Source of the DNA: Calamus simplicifolius
Taxonomy: Eukaryota > Streptophyta > Magnoliopsida > Arecales > Arecaceae
Assembly (NCBI GenBank): GCA_900491605.1
Contig: UESW01004574.1
Location: 670,120-734,119 of the forward strand
Reading direction: 5' to 3'
Length of the DNA: 64,000 bases
The position numbers and the translations under genes were made by a program. Position 1 is the stretch's first letter; each line of letters opens with the position of its first letter. Positions 20,554-34,800 of this stretch are shown piece after piece. A model generated the notes under the pieces. That model searched no databases and was not told where the DNA came from. It saw only the letters and a list, made by a program, of their open reading frames with translations.

Positions 20554-23500
20554 TCATCTCTCTAAGAATCGGTTATGAGCCGTCTTCGTAGAGGGAACTT
20601 CATCACAATCTTCCTTCTCTGGCTCAACAACTGTATTAAGAGCACAACGAATAACAGAATTGACTTGTTCCCTCAGTCTTGCATTATCTATAAATATATC
20701 TGTCAGGATTTTTCTTATCTCATTATCTTCATTAATAAGATTTTCACCATTTGCAAAGGATAGATTTTCAGAGGACTCGCTACTTTGAGCCTCATCTGGA
20801 TCCGAAATGGTCTGTTCCTCATTCCGTGCAAGGAGTGTGCCTACAGATAATCAGAATTTGATCAATTATCAGCAATGTACAACTAAATCTTTAAATCAAC
20901 AACTTCTATGTCTGTGAGAAAATCATAACAAACTAAATTTTAGGTCATTGCTGTGCTATTCAAGCATTACAGATGATACTACGTTGTTTACAGCAGGAGA
21001 TGCAGACCAAAATTTTTATTGAAAAAATGTAGCATTGCACAAAATAGGACTCAGAAAGTGCACCAATGAACAGCATCATTTTAGGACACAGAAAGGCAAA
21101 ATATATTAACATTTAGCTCCAATTGTCGTAATGTAATGATCCTATACAAATTCCCACGCTATTTGTTTTGGCCTTTGCAGCTGTTTCAGTATGAATCTTC
21201 TCGATGGCCTTTCTTTTAGTAATTTTGATAAGCTTTACTAGCATGTCTAGTTTTGTATCCAGAGGATGCCACAAATAAAGCCATCCAAGTCAAAAAAATA
21301 AAATATTTTCTCAGAAATTTTATAACAAAATCCATGACCTAAATTCAGAAACCAACTCATGTCATCTGAAGACAAGTAAATGTACATGCGCATGGAATCA
21401 TGTGGATAACTAAATCTTTTGACCTTCAGTAACAAGTCCTATTCCATTTATTTGGGACTATAAAGATCAAGGCTCAATCCGTCAAGTTTGAGAAATGGAT
21501 TATGATCCGCTCTCTGAAGGATGTCAACCATGTGATTTGGTTGTCAGCCCTTGACCAGGGAGTCATTGGACCGAAGATGTGCTTGGCAGGTATAATTTAA
21601 AAGCCCATTGATTAGTAGAAAATGTACTTATCCTGGCAGTGGTGTTGTATAACCTCATCAAGCCAACAAGCAACCATGCAAGGTTTTGTGGACTTGGAAG
21701 GAGTCCAGATAGAGGGGCAAAAGCAAGGGGTAAATGCAAGTTCTAATATTGGGAGTTCATCATCTATGATGCACAAATAAGAAGACGGTCAGAGCATTCA
21801 TGTTGGCAATTTAACGTTTTCTTCAAATCATTTCCATAAATAAAAACTCGCAAGCATAGTCTCATGCTCCAATGAAAAGAATTTATAATTATGTGTTACT
21901 TGTTGTAATTCACATATCTGACAAGATTAATCAAGTTCATAAGTAATGAATTGGGAGGGAGCATTCAAAATGAGTTTGAGGCAGTTGAGATGCCTATAAT
22001 GTCTATTTCAGGTTGGAACCAGTTGAGATGCGTGTGACATTTCAAATCTTAACAAAGAATCTTGGTGATGTGTGAGGTACTAACTTTGATCTAGGGAGCT
22101 GTGATTCTTTCAAAGGCACAAACATGCTGAAAAGCCAAAAAAGATGTAGTCCCAAATGACAATTAAAACTGAGGGTCCAGATAATGAATGGCCCCAGCAT
22201 ATGCTAAGAACAATGTCTCATTATCTTAAATGACAAATCGACATCTAATTTAATTCAAAATGATTAAATATTATAAACTTTTTATAACAACCTACAATTC
22301 CAGTACAAATTATGGATAATCTTATTTTCTAATATTAAAAATCTTATTTTCTAATATTAACAACCCCAATTAGTTTGGAATTAAGACATTTTTTGTTGTT
22401 GTTGTATTTGCTAATATTAACAAATTTAAATCTATCGTTTATGCTTCATTAGATAAATGTTAACCACTCATTTGGTGACAACAAAGGAAACGAGAGCAAA
22501 TTGAAATAGTTGATATCATGATTTCAAATTCCAGCAAGCCATCCCAAGTGTTGGGATCAAACCATTCTGCCATCATCCTAGCATTCCAATTGATGCATCT
22601 TGAGACATCTCCCGTCCCGGGATAGGGCCAGACAATGGTACATCTTATTTCATGAAAAAAACTAAGGCAGCCCCATCTGTAGGATTTATAACCTTGATTG
22701 ATATTATATTTAATTGTAGTTATATAACCAATAAAAATTAAGCATGTACATGATGATTATAAGCATGACCACCTTAATGAATACGATAGGGCATCCATTA
22801 ATATTTCCCTAAAATATCATAATTTGCATTCAATAATATCCAATTCTTAGCAGCTAGGATCTTCCTAAGAATGCTTGGTTGCTTTGCAATCTCTTTAGAA
22901 CCTTAATCTTGTAACCCACAATTTTCTAAGAACCCTTAGAACTTGCTCGCTTCTACTACTACCTTAATATAATCAAAATCTTAGTCTAATAATAAATGTA
23001 CCATTCATTTTATAATTTCATTTCGAATCCTTGTGCATTTTTTTAATAAAAAGTAATAATCATATAAGTAGGTTTCTATTATTTTATGATACTATATATA
23101 ATTTTGCAGAGATGCTTCCTATGCACTTTTGTCAATGCTCCTCGATTTTTAAATAGTTCGTTTTCCCGTTCCCATAATGGAGTCCCCACATCCTTTTAAC
23201 GTAACCAAGATCTAGCCTTTGATTCTTAGTATCAAGTAGCTTCAAAGTTCGTTGCACCAGTACCACACTGTTACAATGTCAGTACGCCCAAAACACCATT
23301 GGTTCAATATACCAAGACTCAGTACGCACCTATACCAAGTCTTAGTTCAATACCGGTATGGTATGATATACTCAATATGAGGTGATACACAACAGTAAGG
23401 TATACCATGGGTCACTCCATTAATATAATAGAAATAGACAATACTTATAATAAAACTATTTTTGTGCTTTCCAATATTAGTGGATGCTCTAACAAATAGA

Positions 23501-26500
23501 AACTTACCTAGAATTTGTTCAGAGGTGACTAGTATCAATTTCTATAGATGCTTTAGTTCATGTTAACAATCTAGCTTAACTAAACTGAATAGTTTGATCA
23601 TACTCACTAAGTTAATTTAATAAATCCAAAGAAACCAGGAACACATGGAAAGAGATAGAGACAAAAGAGAAGTAAACAGGATCACCAATACGAAATAATT
23701 ACTTTAGAGAAAAATACAAACAGAAATAGAGAAAATACAAACAGAAATTGGAGTCACCATGAAAGTGAAAAAACCAATAATTATCTGACTAGACAACCAT
23801 TGAAGAAGTATAAAGTTACCTCTGCAAGAATAAGGCCAATTCTATTATCTGAAGTTGCCAGAAGATCTAGAGTATCAGATAGTGACGAAGGATTAATAGT
23901 GAACTTGTCTTCTGATTCTGAAAGAAAATTAACACTGCATTCTTGAAGTCGGTCACGAAGAATTCTGCATTCATCAAAAAGTTTCTTCCTTGCTGATTTT
24001 GCATTTGCCCACCTTTGTTTTTCTTTATGAACAACTCTCTGGTGAAACATATATAAAAGGGAATGAAATAGACAGCTAAATGAATAAGCAGGCCATCACT
24101 CAATTGGAAGTCATAATGGCTTAGAACCAAAATTTTAAATATCTCATTAGAACAGACCACCATTGAGACCAACAATAACCGTTGTAACAGTTACATGGCT
24201 ATTACTTATCTCAAAAAGCAACTTTTCAAATTTTTAATATTAAAAAATCACTGAAATTAATAGGCAATAATGGACAAGAAACACTGTTATCTTTCCATTC
24301 ACTTTTCATTAGATAAAATAATATATTTTTTCGACCTTACAATCACTTTTGGAAGAAATTTTGAGGCAAAATTTGAATTTAAAAAGTATCACTTTATTTA
24401 AATGAACATAGAAGTGAAAATAGTGGTTGTCATCTACATTATAATAGTTTGTTGTAACAGAAAATAGCAGGAAATAATGAAAAATAATAGTTATTATATT
24501 TTTCCATGTTATTTACCTCAATAATGCAAATTGAGGTCGCCGAAACTGTTATGATAGCTGTTATAACAGTTATAACACCATTATTTAAAACCATGCATAG
24601 AACTCACGCTTATCATAATACAAAATTAATAAAAAAAGATAAAAATGAAGTAAATGGTAAAATCTTATCATCGAAAAGGCTAAAAAATATTCAACCTATT
24701 AACTTAATCCCATTAACTTTTTTATAATTTCCAATTTTATACGAGAATTTAAATCTCATGGGATAGGATTGCCTCAATTTTTCATGAAATGAGACATGCC
24801 ATAATCCTACTGCTTTCTGACACTTGAAATGAGGGTATAGAAGGACATGCCAATTGGAACACTAGGATGATGGCGAGACAGTTCCATCCTCACACTTTGG
24901 ATGGCAACTAGTCCTGACATAAGGGCAACAAAAACAAAATTGATGCTCAATTACCTCAACAGATATCAGATTAATTTTTTTTAAAAAAACCTTAATTAAA
25001 TGATCTGACAAGTGAAGATTCCTTATAAATTGCATCAACCTTGAGACAAATAATCAACCAAAGACTCAAAAGCAGAACACGACCTGTAGCTACTTTATCG
25101 TAATGCTAGAGTTTAGCACATGCGGCGTGCGTACAAATTATCAAGAGAGAGTGTGTATTTTCTTTTTTCCAATTCTGTATTTAAGGAAAACAGAATTAAA
25201 TGAGGGTTTTAGCGGAAAGTCAAGCACACAGTGAACTCTTTTTTTTTCCTTTTTTTTTTTGGGGGCCTGGCATAAAGGCAACAGAGTCCATCATGTGTCG
25301 GACTCTTGGCCCTCCATTTGAGGAATGTCCTTAGAGTCCAATACATGGATGCTAGACTCCTAGGCTTTCCCACTCTATACAGAGTTCATGATTTTGATAC
25401 AACATGCAACTCTAATGATGGTTGCAAATTAAATAATCATCTAAGGGCCTATTTGGTATCATTTTTATTTTATTTTTTAATTTTTAAAACTTGAAATACA
25501 AAATCCAATGTCGAAAGGTATGTTTGATTACATTTTTACTTTTATTTTTAAATGTAACTTTCATTATTTATGTAAAAAGTAGAAGTAAAACTTTTTCACT
25601 TACATTTCTTTTAAAAGTAACCTCCTTCGCAAATTGAGACAACATTTTGGAAATGTAATAATATAAATATTACTAATATGAGATAGGCTTGGTGACATTC
25701 ACATGCAACCAAGCCCAAATTCGATCGCCTCTCTTACCATTAGATCCGCACGAATCTCAAAGCCAAAAAATCTTCCGTTAACAATCGTTAGCTGCTTTTT
25801 TTTTTAAAAAAAAAGAGGCACTTATGACATGGGACAATACAACTCAGATCTCTACCATGGAAACATATCTTCATGCTGTTATATCATATTCCAATGTTTA
25901 TGATATAGTAGCATAGGGATATGATACAGTAACATTGGGACTATATCATATCCCAATACTGTTGTATTATATCTTATGCTTATGTATAGTAGCACAGAAA
26001 TATGATAAAATAATATAGAGATATGATATACTATATTGTTGCAACTCATAAATGTGTATCTCATCTCATAAATGCCTTTCTTTTTTTTTAGAGTAGGAAA
26101 AAGTGGTTAATGGATAGCTTTTTAATTTCGATATTCATACAGATTTAATGATGGGGGAGGCGACTAGATTTGGGCTTGATTATATGCAAATGTAGCCAAG
26201 GCAATATCTATTAATATATATAATACTAACTATATATAAATATTAAATTATTATAATATATATATATATTAATATATAACTAATATTATATATATTATAT
26301 ATATATATATATATTATATATTATTAATGATATAGTAAATATTACTATATATATAATATTTATATAATGTATTATATCATATATGCAACATTAATTATTA
26401 TATATATATATATATTATATTATAATACTATGATTAAATATATTATATTTGTAGGATGACTTTGGAAGCAATTGGTTGGAATGGAATTGTAAAAATAATA

Positions 26501-29500
26501 GTGGCTACCACATATATTTCTATTATCAAAATTAAAAAATAAAAAGTAATAGTGACTCCCAAACATGTTTTTGTTGCTAGAAATGTTACAAAAAAAGAAA
26601 GAAACAAACAAAGAAATGAAGACAATTTCTGTTTCTAATTTTGTTAAATAAGAAAGTGACAGCAATGCCTAATACAGGCCAACCAAATTCATCCATTTGA
26701 GATAGGAACTTGTTCCAGCTCTTATAGCTAAGAAAAACTTATAATAGCTATAATTCATAGCAACACATCATGCCCAGACCAAGAATTAGCCCAATATATG
26801 TTGTAACATTCAATGCATGCCAGCATTTCGCATACTTAGTATGCACTGGCATCAATACATGCCAAGTGCTGCCATGCAGCCGCTAACATGCCAATGCTAC
26901 ATAATAGTAAGACACTGGCACAAATATATACTGTGCCATATAATCATCCTAACTGGCACTTTAATCCATGATTTAAAGAGTTCCACATTACAGAAAGGCT
27001 TGATATAGCATATCACAAGCAAAAATTCCAATATCATTGTAGCCTTTCCATTCTTCACATATGTTTTAAACAGCAAATGACTAATCCACCTTGATAATTT
27101 GTTTCATCTTTTGGTTTATTCCCATTTTTATTGTATTAAAAAAGAATGTGATATATAACTGGACATTACCACTCATTTTAAAAACATCTGACAATTTCCT
27201 AGATGAGCTAAAATTGCCTCTTTTTTGTTCACTTTCTTCAGGTGTAATTAGCACCATACCTCTAATTCAGTCTTTTCTGTTAGGGATTGATTTAGCATTT
27301 TCCTCAGCTCAGCTTGAGAACTCCTGAGAAGTTTCACCTCTTTGACAAGAACTTTGATATCTGCTTTTGACTTCATTTCTAACTCTTCTAGACCCTTCTG
27401 CATGGTCTCTAATTCTTCTCGTTTTGTATCTAACTCCTGCAGCAATAATTCTTTCTCACCACTGGCAGTTGTTTTTCTGACTCTGCACAAGTTTTTTCAT
27501 TCTGCTACAATCAGAGACAAAATGGAGAAAAATTGGTACTTGTGAATATGTCCTAAATTGAACAAATAAGAACTAAGATAAAGAGGAAAAAACAAACATA
27601 TTCAATCTTAAGCCTTGACTCCATTTCTGAGTACTTCCTGTGAAGTTCATCCATGTCCCATTGCATTTGTGTCACTCTTTCTCTTTCAACTAAAATGGCT
27701 TGTTGCAAGTTTTCTTTAGCTTTTTGCTTAGTGACTTCCAGTTCCACCTCTAAATCCCTTACCTAGAACAAGAAATATCAATTATGCTAAGATGATACCT
27801 CATGGAGATACAGAAAAGGTACGGAAAAGATCAAGCGATGAGAGAACTCAAATAGATATGACATATTGTTTATATGTCACTGTTTTTCCCCCTTTTCACA
27901 TCTAAATGCAAGACCTCTATCAAGGTTTAACAAATGAGAAAATTGAAAAAAAACCAATTTCATACAAACAAGGAAGCACATGAAACACCTCTCACATTTA
28001 AATTTAAAAGCATAAAAGACATGCAATATTGACTGGTGATGCGAGGCAGATCATAAAAATAATATACACCTTTGTCGTAAGGTAATCTTTCACAGCCGTT
28101 TCTTGATTCAGTCGAGTTATAAGATCCTCCATATCTGTTTTTGCGGTCCCTAATCTTCTTGCCATAGTCACAAGAATTCTATTCAATTTATGCCGTTGAT
28201 CAAGTGGAAGGACAATTTGTGCATCATTCAGAACATGCGTCTCCAAGCCAGATAGAGCTTCCATAGAATTTTGAACTTCAGAAGCACTAGGAAGATCAAC
28301 AGAGCCATCCCAAATTGAATTAGTCATCCCGGCAACCGATAGTTCACTACCTCGTATAGAACTTATGTCACTCCCAGTACTTTCAGAAGAGAGTTTTCGA
28401 GCATGACCAGAAAACTTATCATGATCTTGTTCTGAAGGGGACTCTAATCTCTCCCTGGAAAGAAATGTCTCCTTTGAAGTTACATCAATACTATCACTCT
28501 CTAGAACAACCTTCTCTCTTTTGTGATGCAACCTATTTTAAGAAACTCTTCTGGCTGATCTGGGTTTGATTCTCCCAGGATGCCATTACCAAATGCCCCT
28601 CTAGGAGCAGTGAGATTATGAGTCACCGCTAGATCTTCTGTACTAGAGTCAGAAATTTGGTCCTTCCCTTGCCTTGGAGTTCCCAAGTCTGATGTTTCAT
28701 AAACATCACTACCCATGTCTGAACCAAAAAAGTGAGACTTAGATGCAACCTTTGAACCATCAGCAATAGAAGCACTTGAACTAGGCCTGAGTGGAATTGT
28801 AGAGACCATGGCAATAGCATCACCTGAAGAGCTTGTTTCCAAAGGATCATGATTTGCATCCCTAAATGCTGAATAAACAATGTGTGAGTAAAATGTAATC
28901 ATATATCAAAGAAACAAGATTATCTTGACTATAACAGAAAGTAAATACATCATAAACAGGTCACAGTAATCAGATCAAAAGCCAACCGAGGTGTATCGAA
29001 TGTTATATTAGATATTTAGGATGCATAATGAAAACTATTCTGTTCAGAACATGCCATTAGGAAGCTGTAACCCAAAACATTCTATACCCAAGAAAGATGC
29101 ACAACAATGCTTCACAATTGGGAAACTGACAGAGACACAACACAACACAAACAGACAGCACACACGTACAACACATGCATGCAAGCAGACAAACATATGC
29201 AAGCTTGCTCATAGGAAAAGAAAAACACTGCTACATATATACAATATATGTATGGGTGATAACACGTACATGACCTTGCAGCTGCTTCTAGCTCAAGAAA
29301 ACTTGCCAAAGGAGCACTTCTAGATAGGTCGATGTCAGAAAGTAGCTTTCCCATCCAATCCTCCAAAGCAAGCCTCCTCTGCAAGATAGCTATCCAGTTT
29401 GAGCATCATTAATCACCTAGCAAGGAAATGTATTACAGGACACCACAAGAAAAATGATTTTAAAATTGGAAAACCTAGTCTTATACCCGTGATACTGAAA

Positions 29501-31857
29501 TATGAGATCTATCTCATGATATGTTTAATAATTAAAAATATTTATGTTTGAAATGATTTTAGACATTTTGTGGTAGTGATCTTTTTTTCTCTTGTGCCAC
29601 TAAAATAGTACAGAAATCCATTATCCTAGGGGCAGCAAAGAATAATAATGATAGCATGATGATGATGATATAGAATTTCATTTGAAGAAAATAATATATG
29701 TGCATGTGTGTGCGCGCGCGCGTGCGCGCAAATGTGTTTATCCCAGAAAATTAAGTTATGATAGATAAATATCAAGTGTGCCATATGCATCATACAAAAC
29801 AATTCGTAAACTTAAAATACAAGATATTCAAAATTTTTCCTGAGTAGTATATTAACAAAAATATTTGGATGGAATATGGAAAAGATTGCTAGAGATATAA
29901 CTGACGCCGTCTCAACTCTTTTTTTTAGAAGAAGAAAGCATCAGACTATCAGAGCAGAGGACATTTAAATCGCATCAATATGGAAGAGACAAATCCTATT
30001 AATATCCAATTTCAATAATTCACTCCAGTGCATTTCCTTGTCTCTTTAAGGAATCTACACTATATATCAAAACTAACTAATTTAAAGCTCATCATTTCAA
30101 TACAACGAATAAAGATGTTTTCCAACAAACTATACAAAGTGATGATCTCACAAATCAAACCTTGCAATTTAATTAGCAGGAGAACAAAGTAGCCTACATC
30201 ATAACCTTGCCTAATTTAAAAACATGGAGCTAGCAGCACAACATAACATAGCAAAAACCTATTCAAAGTCCATCAACCCATAGCTCATGCTTTTCCAGCC
30301 TATGTCGGTCTTTCTATCACACACAACACACACACAAACACACAAACACATATGCCATGGTATCCAAAAGTCTTATTATTGCAAAATCTACAAGATTCTT
30401 GATCCCTTTAGCCTCTTCACCTTTATGCCTCATATCTTCGGGCCTTTTGACTTGTGTCAGAGATAACATCACATAGATAAGCTGAATAAGCATCCAGACA
30501 AGCCCTAGAGCTAGAAGACATGATATATTACAACATGGGGAAAGGGTAGTCTCAAAGTGAATGCATCTCATTCTAATAATCAAGCCCAATGAGTTAGTTA
30601 ACGTACTTTTAGTTTAATGTAGATTTAGCTAGTGTTTCTAAACCCAGTGACCTAGACTGAACTATTGCAATTGTCAGGTCATAAGCTTTTTGTTCGTGGG
30701 TCAATTGATGATCAATTGGCCAACCCAAATTCTCCACTTCTCCACTAATTCTATGTTCCCCTCTTGCTCTCTAAACACCAAGCCAACCTTGACCGATTCC
30801 ACACTTTCCTCTTTCATCTTCTCATATCAAACCCGATCCCATTCCTCCAGGTCTCTCCTCTCCCTGATGCATTGGCTCTAGCATACCTCCCAAAAGAACA
30901 TAAAGAAGAAAAGGAGATTGCCTTCTTCCAATAGTTGGCTATACTCATTCTATTTGCAAGGGATCTAGCCATGTTGCCTCCATTCCCACTGGATTTGGCT
31001 AGGCCACCTTTATTGGCATGAAATCTGACTACCACATGATCCTACCAAGCCACCTCCTTCCCATGAGATCTTATCTCTATTCCCATGAAGTCCAATCCTA
31101 TCACCTCCTAAACAGTCCTGCCCCTATTCCCAAAAGATATTTGGTCATGCCTCTTCAAATAACCAGACCACCTCTCCATTGTCTCAAATCTCATATTGAG
31201 ACTCCCCTCCACTATCGTAGATGATCCAATCCAATACCATGGGCAACTTGAGCACAACAACCACCATGATAAGGAAATGCCCCTTTTTTGCTTCCCTCCA
31301 TAGGATGTAAGAGGGTGAAGAATGATTCTTAATTTTTTTCCCTTTTCTTGAACAAATTACCAAGATGAGGTAAATTTGGTTCAGTTAGGCAGTTCAAATT
31401 GGTTTTACCATCCAAACTGTGAAGTCAAACGAGTTTTGGTCAAGCACAATGCCATAGTAAATGATAGGTCAACCTACACTATGTGATTAGGTGTTAAATA
31501 CTTATTTTAAATTTAACAATTTCACTTGCAAATAGAGATGGTATCAAGTTGGATCAGGTCCAAATAACTCCCAACTCGGATTTAAACTTGTCAAAAGTTC
31601 AAGTCTATGTTTTAACTCAAACCCTATCCATCCAAGAATTGGAGCAAGCCTCAGTCCAAGTAGGGTAAAGTAAGGATCAGGCAGTATTATTGAAAGCACT
31701 AGACGCACCTAACGCAAAGGGTTCTTCGAGCTTATGCGCAAGACGCAAGGCATAAGGCGCAAAGCACATGTGCGCACCTGAGCGAAGCGAGGCACATATT
31801 TTTAAAATAAATAAAATAATTTATAAGTAAGATTTATAACACATAATAGAAAAAAGC

Positions 31858-31889
<32 letters not shown>

Positions 31890-34800
31890 TATTAGCCTAT
31901 TAGATTAATGGAAAGCCTTCTTTTTCTTAGCTGAAATTTGTAGTTCTTTAATGTTTTTCTTCCTCTTTCTTAACATAATTTTTGATGTTCTGCCTTTTTT
32001 TTCAACTTTTAGCTTTGTTATAGGGTAAGAAAAATAATTGTGCATGGAATGACACATCATGAAGTCAACATAGTCTAATAAATAATAATAATTTTTAAAA
32101 AAAGAAATATAGCTTATGAAAAATTCATACCTTTCTTGCATTTCAAATTGAATTAAAAGTAGATGTTTTTCATCTTACAATTGCCAAGATAAAGGCACAT
32201 CACTTAAGGTATTAGAAGCACTTAACCCGCCTTAAGCATACCTTATGCCTTATGTACACCTTAGGATATAAGAAGAACTTAACCTTTGGTGTCTTGTGCC
32301 TTATGCTTAAGTGTGCCTTTAACAACACTAGGATCAGGTACAAGTTAGGTCATGTACAGATCAAATCAAGGTCTAGGTTAGGTTGGGCATACATTGAGGC
32401 CGAGTAGAAGTCACAAGCAGGCAACATTTTCAAAAGTTTATATTCTCTTTATGCACTTCAAACTATTCACTAATGACACAGCCTCAAAGTAACTATTCAC
32501 AAGAAACCAAAATCTCAATCAATTTCTAGGGTGTCTAGTACCATAATCATAATATCTTAAGAAACAAACATATTTTGTGGCAATGAGTGTCTTATAACAA
32601 AACTACAGTACCCTATAAAATACAACTCACATAAATTTCAGATAGATATAAATCATTTCAAAGTTAGGTCAAAAATGAAATCTGATTTGAAATGCTATAC
32701 TCACCTCTTCTAGGAGCATCCGGCTGGAATTTATTCTCGAGAAAGCATGCTTTGGTGGGGCTGGAGGAATATCCTTTTTTGGAAACGCACTCCTAAGCTA
32801 CAAAAGAATGGGAACATCCTGAAAACTGAATAAACTTGAATCTATATGTATAGACAGCTTACAATATCATATCCCCAAAAATATTGCAGTAAAGTTGGTC
32901 AGTATGCAATTAAATAAAAAGATAGAATGTTTTTCATGCACATAGAATGAAGTAAGAAAACCATTAAAGCAATAGAAACTATAAAAAACAAGGGTATACA
33001 TGAACAGTATCTGCTGGAACCACAATTATAAGAGATTCTACAATTACCAAGTCTTGGAAAAATTTAAGTTCAGTTATTCATGAGGAACATGTAATTTGGA
33101 AAGCAGATTTTCAAAAACAGAATAGTAATTATGAGATATATAAAGTAATACAACGAGTTGTTGAAACACAATTTAAGGATCCTGCAGCTTTAGGGTGAAT
33201 TCAACAGTCAAAATTTAAAATGAAAGTCCATAGTGAGTGTAACAGAAAGTTAAAGCACAGTTCATGCAATCTAGGGTATTTATATCCTCACACCTATAAA
33301 AAGAGATGTTGAGAGGGTCATTTTATAAAAAAAGAAAAGAAAAAAAAAGCATTTAGGTTGCCACCTTAAAACATGCAGATTGGTTTTCAACCGTTCAGAA
33401 AGGTAATAAAGTTAGTTCCCCTAATTTAATGTGATTGAGTAATTTGAGAACCATGTCTGTCATAATTAACGAAGCCCCAACAATCTTGCCATATGTTAAA
33501 TGGCAATTTAGGGTGGGCATGATTCGCAATATCCCTGTCATAGCAAACAGCACCACCTGTACAAGTCCTATCTAGCTTTGATGCTAGAAACAGCCCATTA
33601 AACATTGTTAGATGAGCCCACTTTGAGGAAAGAAGGGCAGCTACACCCAATATAGTTGTTCTTCAGATACAAGAGAACCTGACAAGCATATGAGAACTGT
33701 CATTCTCTTTGGTAGGTACATCTAGCATAAGGCTAATTTTGGTAAAACGAGGGGGAAGGCTTGAGACACTGGGAGCTGAAGTTAAAGCATGGGTATTGGA
33801 ATTCTTGTATTACACATCCAATTATACGAGAACTATGGCAAGGGAACATGCTAAAAGAATTTTGAGTTGGGACATCCAGTAGGTCATATAAATCCCCAGT
33901 GTGGTAGTTGGCTCTATGGCCCCATCCAGACTTCAGAGGCCACATGTTGATCAAGGGCTTGCCCTTTCACATCCAAGTGCATGAGTGATTCCCAAAAAGA
34001 AAAGGGACATTTTGGCATCTCAAATGTCAAAAGATGCATTTCATGATACTTGCTGTGATGCGATACTCCAAATGGAAAGGATGATAATACAGTTGGCAGA
34101 TTGGACAAATCATTTGAGATGGGTACTCTGCACATTTTTAGGCATGGATATCTTCCCTTTTAAAAGGTCACTCCTGGAAGACACCAAAACATCTACTCAA
34201 GGAAGACAAGGAAGACACCAACAAACATCATTGCGCTTAACTTGTATTACAGTTTCCCAGGCCAATGTTTCATCAGTTCAGCTAACGTGCATGCTAAAGT
34301 CTCAAGAAAAGTTGTGGATTACCATTCTAGGTCTAAGTCAGAGAAGGAAAAAAAGAGATTGGCAATATTTAAATCCTTGATGAGTTTGAATGGTACTTCT
34401 TGTCATGCAACATCCACCTATTCTGCATATGAATTAATTGATGTGGCAATGCCCATATTACATCTCTCAGCACACATGGATGGGTATAGGGCAACCAATA
34501 CAACTATAGGAGTCCTGGCCCTTAATTCCAAAGTTCATCTTATAAGGTGATAGTGAAGCATTTTGCTCTTTAAGTCTCTTTTTTTAAAAAATGCTGGCTT
34601 GAGATTGAGGACTTCGATGCAATAGGTAAGTGAGTTGCATGCATGTGTAAACGCTACATACCAAAGTCAGGATTGCCATATGCATTTTAATATTTTGACA
34701 ACTCAGCTATGCCATGCTCACTCCTTGCAAAAAAGACTATTCCCAACAGGAAGATACAAGTTAATGTCACTGATATCAAGTGGTATATGCTTGTATTCAA

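Noticed and set aside
23230..23410. GGTACC/CGGTATGG-rich patch as a transposon end
   Set aside because: Too degenerate to define ends or a family.
33985..34380. 131-codon plus-strand frame in EREL intron 3
   Set aside because: No recognisable motif, no conserved neighbours, and it lies in an intron on the other strand.
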